NCBI GenBank assembly: GCA_963814985.1
Contig: CAWFFV010000034.1
Coordinates: forward strand, 1-64,000
Source: CAWFFV01 sp963814985
GTDB taxonomy: Bacteria > Chloroflexota > Ktedonobacteria > Ktedonobacterales > Ktedonobacteraceae
Length of the DNA stretch: 64,000 nt
Reading direction: 5' to 3'
The notes under the pieces: generated by a model
The model's database searches: none
Told to the model about the DNA's origin: nothing
What the model saw: only the letters and a program-made list of their open reading frames with translations
Part shown: piece by piece, positions 1 to 9,347 of the stretch
Layout: the number at the start of each line of letters is the position of its first letter
Position numbering within the stretch: the stretch's first letter is position 1
Position numbers and translations under genes: made by a program

Positions 1-491
1 TCATACAAAGTGCCAAATTTGCCGATGAAGAGTGGTTCAAACAACATCTCATAGGGACGCTAACCCATCCAGCGCCGTAGCCAGGGATCTGCGGTTTTCC
101 CTTCCAGGGGTCCGGGGCCGGTGGCTTTGAGGAATGCTGCTACCATTGCCACACGTAGACGCTCATCAATACGCCAGGGTTTGAATTGGAGCAGAGAGAG
201 AGGCGAGTCAAGTTGATGAATTTCACCTCCGATCAGACTGACGGTACGAGGACGTAGCCACTCCAGACGATCACCCAGGCCCAGTTCTTCAATAACCTTG
301 ATCGCCGTCTTATCGGTACGGAAGAGATGGTGGTAGAACTTTTCCAGCCAGATGTCGCCTACGGGGAAACCGGCTGCCAGACCACCAGCGGTTTTCTCCT
401 GTTCAAAGACTATCACAGACTGACCTGCCTGTACGAGTCGGTATGCGGCCATCAGTCCCAATGCTCCACCGCCAATGATAGCATGTTCCAT
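1..491 (-). pseudogene. FAD-dependent oxidoreductase (amine oxidase/UDP-galactopyranose mutase-like), partial, with in-frame amber codon
   Basis: The N-terminal part of a flavoprotein runs leftward off the window edge. A Rossmann dinucleotide motif (IIGGGALGLMAAYRL) follows the start and an acidic residue closes the second strand (VIVFEQE). The ATG at 489-491 is preceded by an AAGGA ribosome site. After WLRRWMG an in-frame TAG at 60-62 stops translation, yet the same frame continues to the edge as RPYEMLFEPLFIGKFG, which resembles the normal continuation of this family. The lesion is therefore a base substitution, not a frameshift. It could be a true nonsense mutation or a consensus error. 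The substrate cannot be told from this fragment. Confidence 0.7.
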
Positions 492-514
492 AAATTCGTT
501 CCTTTTTCTTCGTT

Positions 515-830
515 TATGCGCCGCCGTAGGCGGTGCGAGAATCCCGCTTCTCAAGCGGTTCGAAAAATAGAAATGACACATGTTGTAATGAGTCATCCCG
601 AACTTTTCCGTGGACACGAAATGCCCTTTTACCTTGGCAAGCGGAGCGCAGAGGGCGGCAGCCTTCTGCCGGGGTTCGGTGCCCCGAAAAACATCTTTTT
701 CCTTCTTTTGCTCGCCGCTTGCGGCGGAGAGAGTGGAAAAAGAAGCTATTGGGGACACCCCAAGCCCGGGCAGGGAAACCCTGCACCCCCGGTTTTGGGA
801 ACTTTTTCAAAAGTTGGATGACTTATTCAT
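515..830. repeat. Type A palindromic element (A1), degenerate composite
   Basis: A GC-rich block of adjacent stem-loops lies between outward-reading genes. The main copy spans about 587-830 and ends in inverted ATGAGTCATCC / GGATGACTTATTCAT. It contains the family's internal hairpins (GGGCGGCAGCC, GGGTTCGGTGCCCC, CCGCTTGCGGCGG). A second, inverted fragment at 515-580 carries the CCGCTTCTCAAGCGG segment seen near the end of other copies. Reading frames here are by-products of the palindromes and are not annotated as genes. Confidence 0.75.
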
Positions 831-883
831 CCCTTTACTGCTACCTTATGATATGATGCTGTCATAAAAATAGCACGAAAGCG

Positions 884-1735
884 TTGTATTCTCACATGAT
901 ATATACAAATTTGCTGGTTTGTCCTGTTTGTAGTACTCAGCTTACACAGGCAGGTGCGATACTTCAATGTATCAATGCTCATACCTTCGATATCGCCAGA
1001 GAAGGCTACATCAATCTGCTGCTCAAAAAACTCTCCGGTGATACTAAAGAAATGCTCAGGGCGCGTCGAGATTTCTTAGAGAGGGGCTACTATCGTCCTT
1101 TGTCCGACGCTATCAATGAACTTGTCTCCACTCATCTCCATAGTCATGAAATCTCTTCTCCGGTAGCTATCCTTGACGCAGGCTGTGGCGAAGGATACTA
1201 TTCTGGCCGTTTGCAATCCTATCTTGCGCAGCAGGACTATCGTGGGCAATATGTGGGGGTAGACATCTCAAAGGATGCAGTAAAGATGGCGGCTAAGAAA
1301 TACCAGGAGGCATGTTTCGTTGTTGCAAACCTCAATGAGCGGCTGACATTCGCTGACCATACTTTCAACGTACTATTAAATATCTTTGCTCCGCGAAACA
1401 CTGACGAGTTTGCGCGGGTGATAGCTCCCCATGGTTTACTGGTGGTGGCGATTCCCAGCCCGGAACATCTGGCTCAACTACGCTCAGTCTTGCACCTCTT
1501 GAGTATTGAAGAGAATAAGCAGCAACGGGTAATTGAGCAGTTCACGGGACAATTTGCGTTAGTAACGACGGCTTCCATAGCTTATACATTGCCACTCAGC
1601 AAGCAAGAGATGGCACTGGTGGCGATGATGACTCCGAACTACTGGCATATGTCAGATGATGTAGAGAAGATGGTGGGGATAGAAGAAATACAGACTGAAG
1701 TAGGGTTTACATGCCTGGTGTTTCGTAAGGAGTGA
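884..1735 (+). CDS. rlmA: RlmA-type 23S rRNA (guanine-N1) methyltransferase
   Basis: A 283-residue class I SAM methyltransferase of the RlmA/TlrB family, which methylates N1 of a guanine in helix 35 of 23S rRNA. The N-terminal zinc site is visible as CPVC, a later CINAH and the adjoining FDIAREGYINLLL. The family hallmark MLRARRDFLERGYYRPL follows, then SAM motif I ILDAGCGEGYYSG and motif II VGVDISKDAVK. The length matches family members (about 270-280). Start is TTG at 884 or ATG at 896; neither has a strong ribosome site, so the start is uncertain. It stands alone between a repeat and a convergent spacer. Confidence 0.85.
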   Translation: MYSHMIYTNLLVCPVCSTQLTQAGAILQCINAHTFDIAREGYINLLLKKLSGDTKEMLRARRDFLERGYYRPLSDAINELVSTHLHSHEISSPVAILDAGCGEGYYSGRLQSYLAQQDYRGQYVGVDISKDAVKMAAKKYQEACFVVANLNERLTFADHTFNVLLNIFAPRNTDEFARVIAPHGLLVVAIPSPEHLAQLRSVLHLLSIEENKQQRVIEQFTGQFALVTTASIAYTLPLSKQEMALVAMMTPNYWHMSDDVEKMVGIEEIQTEVGFTCLVFRKE

Positions 1736-1832
1736 TCCTTGAAGTTCTGAAGATCTCACTCTGTTGACAAACGTTCTATGAAGCCCTACAATTATGCCCG
1801 GAGCTGGTATTTTTTCCACAGGAAGGACTTTT

Positions 1833-2432
1833 ATGGAAGGTAGATCACATTTGCTGGTTGGTTTGACCGCAGGGGTTGTACTGGATAGTATTGTCCATCT
1901 CTCTGGAGAGCCTTTGACGATGGCAAAGACTGTCCCTCTAATACTTCTCGTGAAAAAGGCGGTCTATTACTTCTCCGTGGGTTTTGGTGCTCTGTTACCG
2001 GATATTGACAACGCACGCAGCACCATGGGACACAAGTTTGGCATTATTAGTAAGGGAATTCAGCGTATCGCTGGTCACCGTACAATCTTCCATAGTCTGA
2101 TCGGTCTTGCTATCGGGTCACTACTTGCTATTGGGCTGGAACGGCTAGTAATCTATCTACTGAACCAACACGGTTTCATGCCATCGGCAACATTTGTAGG
2201 AGGATCGCATCTGGTCTTCTTTGGAGTACTTTTTGGTTGTATCATGCATATAGCAGCCGATGGACTCACCATGGGAGGCGTTCCTCTGCTTTGGCCTAAC
2301 CATACACGTTTTGGATTTCCCCCCAACTCGCACTGGCGCTTCCGTACGGGGACCTGGCCGGAATTTGTCATTGTCTGGTCATTTATGATGCTGGTTGCCA
2401 TCGGTATCTGGCAATCTGTTATTGTGATTTGA
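1833..2432 (+). CDS. YdjM/DUF457-family membrane-bound metal-dependent hydrolase
   Basis: An integral membrane protein of about 199 residues. The family signature is clear: FGALLPDIDNARSTMGH near residue 55 and GHRTIFHSLIG near residue 80, supplying the Asp/His residues thought to bind metal. A later HIAADGLTMGGVPLLWP is also typical. Four hydrophobic segments are visible. The ATG at 1833 is chosen over 1794 because AGGAAGGA lies just upstream of it. The exact reaction of this family is unknown. It sits directly ahead of the DUF2079 gene (6-nt gap), suggesting co-transcription. Confidence 0.8.
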   Translation: MEGRSHLLVGLTAGVVLDSIVHLSGEPLTMAKTVPLILLVKKAVYYFSVGFGALLPDIDNARSTMGHKFGIISKGIQRIAGHRTIFHSLIGLAIGSLLAIGLERLVIYLLNQHGFMPSATFVGGSHLVFFGVLFGCIMHIAADGLTMGGVPLLWPNHTRFGFPPNSHWRFRTGTWPEFVIVWSFMMLVAIGIWQSVIVI

Positions 2433-2438
2433 AGCATT

Positions 2439-4233
2439 ATGAAACGATTTGATTTACGTCGGTCAGTTTCGCAACTGACACAGTCACAGGTTGCATGGAT
2501 ACTCCTGATACTGATGACGTTGACGTATGCTATCGTAATGAGTCACCTGACAGTGCTGCGTTATGATACCTTCAGAGCAACGGCTTTTGATCTTGGCAAT
2601 ATGGATCAAGTTATCTGGAATACCATCCACGGTCGCCCATTTCAATTTACCAATCAGGGCGCTGACTGGTATGGGCCACCTACTCGTCTTGCAATCCACT
2701 TTGAGCCGATCCTCTTCCCGATCTCTCTGCTCTATCTGTTCCACTCTGACCCGCGCATCATAATCGTTTTCCAGACCCTGGCTCTGGCTTCTGGAACCTT
2801 GCCCATTTTTCTGCTTACTCTGCCAGGCTCTCCCCAGGTGGCCGTTGTGTGCCCCCGTGATGGTGCTTGCCTATCTGCTTTGTCCGTCCTTGCTGGGTCT
2901 GAATGTTTTCGACTTCCACCCAGTCAGCCTGGCAACCCCATTTTTACTGTATGCTATGCTTGCCCTGAACTACAAACGTTATGGGTGGTTTTTGCTGGCT
3001 TGTGTGCTGGCTGCTTCGTGTAAAGAAGATATCCCTCTTGCAATTGCCATGTTCGGTATCTTAGTCATCTGGAAATATAAATTACCCCGTCTGGGAACAC
3101 TCCTCATTGTCGGGGGAACACTCTGGAGCCTGCTGGCATTCATGGTCATTATTCCGCATTTTTACCCAGGGATACAACATAACAACTACTGGTATCGCTA
3201 TGAGGATCTAGGAAGTTCGCCAGGAGCAGCCGTGGTCAATCTACTGCTGCACCCATGGTTACTCGTGACCAACTTTATCACATTGGATCGCTTCTACTAT
3301 CTGGTAGGTCTCGTGCGCTCCTTTGGTTTTCTCTCTCTGCTGGCACCTGAATGGCTATTACCGGCTCTCCCCAGCCTTGCTGTCAACTTGCTTAGTGATG
3401 ATCCTTTACTTTATAGTGGAGTCTATCACTATAACGCTGCTATCATACCATTTGTGATCCTTGCAGCCATTTATGGAACCAGGCGAGTGCTGCTGTTCTG
3501 GCTGGAGTGGCGTGGGGAGAGTATCGAGAATTTCACAAAGGATACCTCTTTATTCCTACTATCGCAGAGTGGCGGAAACGCAGGGTTGAACTCCCTTATT
3601 CCTCCGGCCAGGACTATATTAACGTTCTGGACAGGTACTCTACTTGTAGGCGTCCAGGTCGTCGTTACTTGTCTGGCAGCGACTGGCTCTGTTGCTTACT
3701 CTGGCTTGACGCGAACCTTTATTCAACCGCGCCTCTCTTCTCTTGTAAATATGGGTAATCATCAGTGGCGGCGTTTTAGTGAATGTATGGCCCCCATCGC
3801 CGGTCTGGTTGTCCCCATGCGCTTGCAAAAATACATCTGTATCTGGATTTTTGCTATGCTCACATTGAATTTCTTTATTGGGGCACCTCTCCTCAATATT
3901 TTCTGGGCGACACATGAGCCGGGGAGCCGCGAACAGCACATTCAGCAACTTCTAGATATGATTCCTCACGACGCCTCAGTCTCCGCGAGCGTTAGCCTCA
4001 ACCCACATCTCACTGAGCGACTCTATGTTACCGTCTTTCCAGAGATTACCTTCTCCACGTCCGAGAAGAACGTCAAGAATGTTGTGCAGTATGTTATAGT
4101 TGATCTCTATGTAGTTTTTCCTGAAGATCAGGTGAAGACTACCAACGCTCTGAATCAGCTCGTAACCTCCAAACAATTTCGTGTTCTGGCGCGTGCAGAG
4201 GGCGTTATATTACTTGTGCGTCGTACCCCGTAG
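2439..4233 (+). CDS. DUF2079 polytopic membrane protein, frameshifted
   Basis: Two overlapping reading frames together make one DUF2079 protein of about 597 residues. The first (2439 to about 2815) has the family N-terminus with FDLGNMDQVIWNTIHGRPF and LAIHFEPILFPISLLYL. The second resumes at about 2815 with LPRWPLCAPVMVLAYLLCP and NVFDFHPVSLATPFLL, then SCKEDIPLAIAMFG. Reading is restored by dropping one base near the T5 run at 2806-2810, so the lesion is +1. Many transmembrane helices are visible; the family resembles glycosyltransferase-like membrane enzymes of unknown substrate. It could be a real pseudogene, but the intact remainder and the density of similar indels here favour a sequence error. 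Confidence 0.75.
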
Positions 4234-4329
4234 CATATAACGGGTAAATGGTGTTATAATCTAATCAGGAATAATAGTCCCTCATCCAATGCTTCATATG
4301 AGCTTGACTAGTCTATGGAGGACAGTAGG

Positions 4330-4821
4330 ATGCGCACTAACCCTTATCCGGACGAACCTACTACCAGTGTACCGCGCTCTGATTTTCTCCCACAGAAGGA
4401 ACGCATGGAAGATTTACAACCCAGACCAGCACCACCACCTGCGCCACGAATTGTGCCTGTGGCAGAAGTCATGCCAGAGGTCGACACGGGCCAGGAAGAA
4501 GCACGTACTATCAAATATGCCATTGGTAAGCTTAGTGATTTCCTTCAATGGTTTATTGCGGTTCTGGAAGGTGCTCTGATTCTACGCTTCTTGTTGCAAT
4601 GGATTGGTGCAGATCCACTGAATTTGTTTGCGAGTATGCTCTATGCCCTGACGGATATTGTACTCTTCCCTTTTAGCTCGATTGTCTCATCATCTACCAG
4701 CGGCCATCATACACTTGAGGGATCTACACTGATTGCAATGGGCATTTATGCATTAGTCTTCTGGGCGATAAGGCGCTTCTTACGAATCCTGATTTCTAGC
4801 CCTGAGGAGACTGCGAGCTAG
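4330..4821 (+). CDS. YggT family integral membrane protein
   Basis: A 163-residue protein: about 55 residues of Pro/Glu-rich cytoplasmic N-terminus followed by a YggT domain with hydrophobic segments around FLQWFIAVLEGALILRFLLQ, LYALTDIVLFPF and IAMGIYALVFWAI. Start ATG at 4330 is preferred over 4315 because GGAGG (4317-4321) is correctly spaced for it. YggT proteins are implicated in envelope or osmotic functions, without a defined activity. The gene ends 4 nt before a type A repeat. Confidence 0.75.
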   Translation: MRTNPYPDEPTTSVPRSDFLPQKERMEDLQPRPAPPPAPRIVPVAEVMPEVDTGQEEARTIKYAIGKLSDFLQWFIAVLEGALILRFLLQWIGADPLNLFASMLYALTDIVLFPFSSIVSSSTSGHHTLEGSTLIAMGIYALVFWAIRRFLRILISSPEETAS

Positions 4822-4824
4822 ATG

Positions 4825-5244
4825 CATGAGTCATCCCAAATTTTCGAACAAGAGTTCGATATCCCTCAAGCCGCTTGAGAAGGGAGATTGTCAAGGGCGG
4901 CCAGCCCTTGACCGGGGTGCGGGGTGTCCCCGCAAAATTTCTTTTTTTCTCGCGCCGCCTGCGGCGGCGCACAAAAGAAGTAAAAAGAGTTTTGGGGGCA
5001 CCCCAAGCCCCGCCAGGAGGCTGCCGCCCCCTGGACCCCTGCTTTTTTGAATTTTTGTTTCAAAAATTCGGGATGACGTAACTATTCAGGTACCCTCACC
5101 ACCTGCGGTGGCTCGCTCTTGTTTTATGTGGGTTGCGGTGTTTGCGCCGCAAACACCGCAACCCACATAAAACAACTTGCGAAGCGCCTTCGGCGCTGAG
5201 GAATCAGGGAAAGAGAACCTGAATAGTTACCGGGATGACTCATG
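4825..5244. repeat. Type A element (A2) with type B element (B1) inserted at its right end
   Basis: The block is bounded by CATG (4825-4828 and 5241-5244) with inverted termini AGTCATCCC / GGGATGACT. The A part contains a chain of hairpins (AAGGGCGGCCAGCCCTT, GCGGGGTGTCCCCGC, CGCCGCCTGCGGCGGCG). Element B1 (5078-5230) interrupts the right terminus. It has inverted ends GTAACTATTCAGGT / ACCTGAATAGTTAC and is flanked by a perfect 9-bp duplication CGGGATGAC (5069-5077 and 5231-5239). Confidence 0.85.
5119..5175. repeat. Core hairpin H1 of element B1
   Basis: Perfect 27-bp arms (5119-5145 and 5149-5175) around a 3-nt GCC loop. The outer stem begins TTGTTTTATGTGGGTTGC. It is the same outer stem as H8 at 62726-62780, but the inner stem differs in both arms. 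Confidence 0.9.
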
Positions 5245-5377
5245 TACAGAGGCCGATAACTTCCACCATACTCGCTAATGGAAAACCTCATGTGCTTCTA
5301 GCGGCCTCTGTTGCTTAAAATTCAGGCTCATAACATGTTGTCTATATGGTATACTTTTGATAACCAGGAGGTGCGAT

Positions 5378-6316
5378 TTGGACGACTTGAGTATATTTAG
5401 TGGGAACGCGAATTGTCAGTTAGCAGCAGCCATCTGTAAACATCTGCATATTCCTCTCGGCGATGCAGATGTTTTTCAATTTAGCAATGAGAATATTTTT
5501 GTCAAGATTAATGAAAATGTACGCGGTCGAGATGTTTTTATCCTTCAACCTTTTAGCGCGCCCGTCAATCGCTCGATTATGGAATTACTTATCATCATAG
5601 ATGCGCTTAAACGTGCCTCAGCAGCCCGTATTACTGCTGTGATCCCATATTATGCGTATGGTCGTACAGACAAGAAGGATCAACCACGCGTCCCCATTAC
5701 AGCGCGTTTGATTGCTGACTGTATTACCGTTGCGGGCGCGAATCGGGTCCTGACGATGGATATGCATGCAGGGCAGATCCAGGGTTTCTTTAACATCCCC
5801 GTAGATGAACTGACTGCACAGATTATCCAGGCACGCTATTTTGTTGAAAAAGAATTGGGTCCCTTCACGGTTGTTGCTGCCGATGAGGGCTTTGCCAAGA
5901 AAGCGCGTAAGCTGGCGGATCGCCTCAATGCCCCGCTTGCCATCGTAGAGAAACGCCGTCTGGGCAATAACGGCGTGACAGAGGCTATGGGTATTATCGG
6001 GAGTGTTGAAGGGCGTCATGCGCTCATCGTTGATGATGAGATTGATACTGCGGGGTCGCTGACGCAGGCTGTACGTGTCATTCACGAAAATGGAGTGAGA
6101 GATATCTACTGTTGTGCTACACACGGCGTTTTTTCTGGTCCTGCTATCGACCGTCTCAAATCTGCCCCCATCAAAGAGATCGTTATCACTGATTCCATTC
6201 CCTCAGTCGGGCCGAAGCGACTCCCTAATATGACTGTGCTCTCAGTGGCAGAGCTACTTGCAGGTGCTATCAGTCGTATCCATGATGGCCGATCCGTCAC
6301 AGAGTTATTTCGCTAG
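5378..6316 (+). CDS. prs: Ribose-phosphate pyrophosphokinase (PRPP synthase)
   Basis: A 312-residue enzyme making PRPP from ribose-5-phosphate and ATP for nucleotide, His and Trp synthesis. Visible are the N-terminal SIFSGNANCQLAAAI, the ATP-site region PYYAYGRTDKKDQPR, the RVLTMDMHAGQIQGFF signature, the EKRR flexible-loop segment, and the PRPP-binding loop ALIVDDEIDTAGSL. The start is TTG at 5378, 6 nt after a strong AGGAGG (5366-5371); upstream in-frame codons do not belong to the family. The length matches the normal 310-320 residues. Intact, single-gene unit. Confidence 0.92.
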   Translation: MDDLSIFSGNANCQLAAAICKHLHIPLGDADVFQFSNENIFVKINENVRGRDVFILQPFSAPVNRSIMELLIIIDALKRASAARITAVIPYYAYGRTDKKDQPRVPITARLIADCITVAGANRVLTMDMHAGQIQGFFNIPVDELTAQIIQARYFVEKELGPFTVVAADEGFAKKARKLADRLNAPLAIVEKRRLGNNGVTEAMGIIGSVEGRHALIVDDEIDTAGSLTQAVRVIHENGVRDIYCCATHGVFSGPAIDRLKSAPIKEIVITDSIPSVGPKRLPNMTVLSVAELLAGAISRIHDGRSVTELFR

Positions 6317-6397
6317 CGTCGCGAGCGGATTTGTCGAACCCGACCGCGACTGTTTGTGTTATAATAGCCACCGATTGTATAGACATCTGAAGACTTT

Positions 6398-6736
6398 GTA
6401 ACTATTCAGGTCCCTTTTTCCTGATTCTTCAGCGCCAAAGGCGCTCCCATGAGTCATCCCGAACTTTTGAAACAAAAGTTCGCAAAAACGGGGGTCCAGG
6501 GGGCGGCAGCCTCCTGGCGGGGTTTGGGGTGTCCCCAAAAACTCCTTTTACTTCTTTTATGCGCCGCCGCAGGCGGCGCATAAAAGAAATTTTGCGGGGA
6601 CACCCCGCGCCCCGGTCAAGGGCTGACCGCCCTTGACAATCCCGCTTGAGAAGCGGCTTGAGAGAGAACACTTGTTCGGAAAATTGGGGATGACTCATGG
6701 AGCCACCGCAGGTGGCGAGAAGACTTGAGTAGTCAC
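6398..6736. repeat. Type B element (B2) carrying a nested type A element (A3)
   Basis: B2 begins GTAACTATTCAGG at 6398 and ends in a diverged CTTGAGTAGTCAC at 6736. The direct repeat AAGACTTT flanks it (6390-6397 and 6737-6744). Where B elements normally hold a hairpin core, this one holds an A element in reverse orientation (6448-6698), bounded by CATG at both ends and by ATGAGTCATCCC / GGGGATGACTCAT. This is the opposite nesting order from 4825-5244. Confidence 0.85.
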
Positions 6737-6773
6737 AAGACTTTTTCTGCTAAGAAAAGGTGGAGAGGCGCAT

Positions 6774-8189
6774 ATGAAGCCACTGGTTGCTATTGTGGGC
6801 AGACCCAACGTTGGTAAATCCACATTTTTTAATCGCATGATTGGCGAGCGTGTCGCCATTGTAGAGGATATGCCTGGAACGACCCGTGATCGTCTCTATG
6901 GCGATACAGACTGGAACGGACGCGATTTCACGCTAATTGATACGGGGGGTCTCGAATTTGGCTCTGATATTCCTGTCGGACAGGTAGGATTGAGTGGGCA
7001 ACCGGGCGACCTTATGAATCACGTTATTGCACAGGCTCAGCTAGCCATCGATGAGGCCGACGTAATTATCTTAATGGTTGATGCGCGCTCCGGGATCACT
7101 GCCGCCGATGAAGAAGTTGCGGATCTCCTCCGGCGCACCAATAAACCAGTCATTCTGGCCGCAAATAAGGCCGATAATGCTGCTCGTCGCCTGGATGCCG
7201 TCGAGTTTTATAGTCTGGGATTGGGTGAACCCATCGTGATCTCCTCGATTCAGGGAGTTGGTACGGGAGATCTGCTTGACTACATCGTTGAGGCACTTCC
7301 CCCTGCTGATGAAACCACAGACGAAGAAGAGGAGGATATTCCGCGTATAGCCATTGTGGGACGCCCAAACGTTGGTAAATCCTCGCTCCTCAATGCAGTT
7401 CTGGGTTTTCAGCGCTCGATAGTCAGCGATGTTCCAGGTACAACTCGTGATGTGATTGACACAGAGCTAGAATTCCAGGATCGCAAACTCAAGCTGGTTG
7501 ACACCGCAGGCATTCGTCGTCGGGGACGTATTGGTCCTGGCGTCGAGAAATATAGTGTGTTGCGCTCCAGTCGTGCCATTGAACGTTGTGATGTTGCATT
7601 GCTACTCATCGACGCCAGCGAGGGATTAGCTGCGCAGGATACCCATATTGCTGGCGAGATTCATGCTCAGGCCAAAGGTGTCGTTGTTATTGTCAACAAA
7701 TGGGATCTGGCTCAGGAACAGCGTCGTGCTGAACGGGAAGGGGAATTCCCACATCCCAACGAAGAAATTGAAAGTGCCGAACATTACCGCGAGGTGATTG
7801 CTGAAGGCCTCAAATTTATTCCCTATGCACCGGTTATCTTTGCCTCAGCGAAAACTGGCTATCATGTGAAATCACTTCTCGAAGCGGCCATCAAGATCGC
7901 TGATATGCGTTTTCTGCGTGTATCTACCTCCAGACTAAACGAGGTCGTCCAGGATGCAACGCGCCGCCATAGTCCCACTGTGATTCGCAGCAAACCATTG
8001 AAAATCTATTATGCGACACAGGCGCGGGTAAACCCACCCACCTTTGTCTTTTTTGTCAATGATCCCCAGGCAGTGCACTTTTCCTACGAGCGCTACCTGG
8101 AGAATCGCTTGCGTGAAGCCTTTAGTTTCCAGGGAACTGCTATTCGCCTGCAATTCAGACCACGCTCATCCAAAGATAAGGAAAAATAG
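6774..8189 (+). CDS. der: Ribosome-assembly GTPase Der (EngA)
   Basis: A 471-residue double GTPase needed for 50S subunit maturation. Two G domains are evident: the first P-loop GRPNVGKSTFF at residues 9-19, switch DTGG, and NKAD; the second P-loop GRPNVGKSSLL near residue 197, DTAGIRRRG, and NKWD. A KH-like C-terminal domain ends with QFRPRSS. An acidic linker (TTDEEEEDIP) joins the domains. ATG at 6774 has GGAGAGG upstream. The frame is complete and of normal length. Confidence 0.95.
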   Translation: MKPLVAIVGRPNVGKSTFFNRMIGERVAIVEDMPGTTRDRLYGDTDWNGRDFTLIDTGGLEFGSDIPVGQVGLSGQPGDLMNHVIAQAQLAIDEADVIILMVDARSGITAADEEVADLLRRTNKPVILAANKADNAARRLDAVEFYSLGLGEPIVISSIQGVGTGDLLDYIVEALPPADETTDEEEEDIPRIAIVGRPNVGKSSLLNAVLGFQRSIVSDVPGTTRDVIDTELEFQDRKLKLVDTAGIRRRGRIGPGVEKYSVLRSSRAIERCDVALLLIDASEGLAAQDTHIAGEIHAQAKGVVVIVNKWDLAQEQRRAEREGEFPHPNEEIESAEHYREVIAEGLKFIPYAPVIFASAKTGYHVKSLLEAAIKIADMRFLRVSTSRLNEVVQDATRRHSPTVIRSKPLKIYYATQARVNPPTFVFFVNDPQAVHFSYERYLENRLREAFSFQGTAIRLQFRPRSSKDKEK

Positions 8190-8192
8190 TTC

Positions 8193-8264
8193 GCAAGCCG
8201 TTGTGTGTGGATGGCAGGATTGGCCGCCGGCGGCCAATCCTGCCATCCACACACAACGGCTTAC
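8193..8264. repeat. Long perfect palindrome H2, likely terminator of der
   Basis: Two 36-nt arms meet at 8228/8229 with no loop and one mismatch. The outer GCAAGCCGTT is shared with the flank of the hairpin at 30492, linking it to the type B cores. It starts 4 nt after the der stop codon, so it may end transcription, although no T-run follows. Confidence 0.8.
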
Positions 8265-8445
8265 AACCTTCTTTCCTCTGGCCTCGTATATAGGGTATGT
8301 TGATCGAAAAAACATACAAATATACATGCTTTTCTTAATATATCAATCTAATTTTAGAAAGTTTCAATTGTCATGAATACTGCTATATGCTATAGTGAGC
8401 ATGTGACGAATGTAAAAAAATCCTGCTCCTATGAGGTACATACCT

Positions 8446-9324
8446 ATGCTTTTAAAACTCACTGCTGCTGATAAAACTGACGTTGGCAAGCAACGTGATC
8501 AAAACGAGGACTATGCTTATAAACGTATTGAATCTTCAGACGAGGGAGACCTGGGCCTTTTTATTGTTGCTGACGGCATGGGTGGATATAAAGCAGGAGA
8601 GGTAGCTAGTAAGCTGGCGGTGGAAACCATCAGTAAAGCTCTCGATAGTTTCTTCAAACCTGTGTCTGATCAGCCAACCATCAAGTTGAATGTCTCAGCC
8701 CTGGAGAAGACGCTCAAACAGTCCTCTGATTCACCTGATGCATCCAGCCCGCAAAAAACGCGTAAGCTCTCTGAAACAGTCATCGTCTCTGCCATAGAAG
8801 ACCAGTTGATCGCAGCTATTCAGCAAGCCAATAAGGCCATTTTACGCTATGGGGAACAACAGACTGCAGCACGCGGACTCGGTAGTACGGTGACAGTCGT
8901 CTTAATCCACAATGATCAGGCCTATATCGCCAACGTTGGTGACAGCCGTACGTATTTATTACGTGAAGGCCAGCTTACAGCGTTAACGAGAGATCACTCA
9001 CTGGTCGCAAGGCTGGTCGAGTCGAAACAGATTGAGCCGGAAGATGTGTACACACATCCTCAGCGCAACTTGATCTATCGTTCGCTTGGAGCCGGACATA
9101 AGAGCATCGAAGTGGATATTTTCCACGAAACTACTCGTCCTGATGATACCTTTCTGCTCTGTTCTGATGGACTCTGGGAGATGGTGCGGCATCAAGACCT
9201 GCTCAAAGTGCTCAGTGAGCAGAGTAGTCCGCAGAAGATCTGTGAATTGTTAATTACCATGGCCAACGAGAGCGGCGGAGAAGACAACATTACCGCTGTT
9301 GTCGTCCATGTCAGTGCACACTGA
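8446..9324 (+). CDS. PP2C-family protein Ser/Thr phosphatase
   Basis: A 292-residue soluble PPM phosphatase that removes phosphate from Ser/Thr. All metal-site motifs are present: RDQNEDYA, VADGMGGYKAGE, GLGSTVTVV, VGDSRTYLL, DHSLVARLV, CSDGLWEMV and the terminal GGEDNITAVVV. ATG at 8446 is preferred over 8431 because GAGGT lies 8 nt before it. A Ser/Pro-rich insertion sits around residues 85-115. The kinase gene follows 23 nt downstream, so a kinase/phosphatase pair is likely; targets are not known. Confidence 0.9.
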   Translation: MLLKLTAADKTDVGKQRDQNEDYAYKRIESSDEGDLGLFIVADGMGGYKAGEVASKLAVETISKALDSFFKPVSDQPTIKLNVSALEKTLKQSSDSPDASSPQKTRKLSETVIVSAIEDQLIAAIQQANKAILRYGEQQTAARGLGSTVTVVLIHNDQAYIANVGDSRTYLLREGQLTALTRDHSLVARLVESKQIEPEDVYTHPQRNLIYRSLGAGHKSIEVDIFHETTRPDDTFLLCSDGLWEMVRHQDLLKVLSEQSSPQKICELLITMANESGGEDNITAVVVHVSAH

Positions 9325-9347
9325 GCACATTTGGAGAAAACAGGAGT

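Noticed and set aside
515..860. Open frames of 85-232 codons on both strands in the type A repeat
   Set aside because: They arise from GC-rich palindromes, recur in every A copy in different frames and match no family.
5246..5310. CAGAGGCCG/CGGCCTCTG inverted repeat upstream of prs as an attenuator
   Set aside because: The 9-bp arms are separated by about 46 nt and no alternative structure or T-run was evident.
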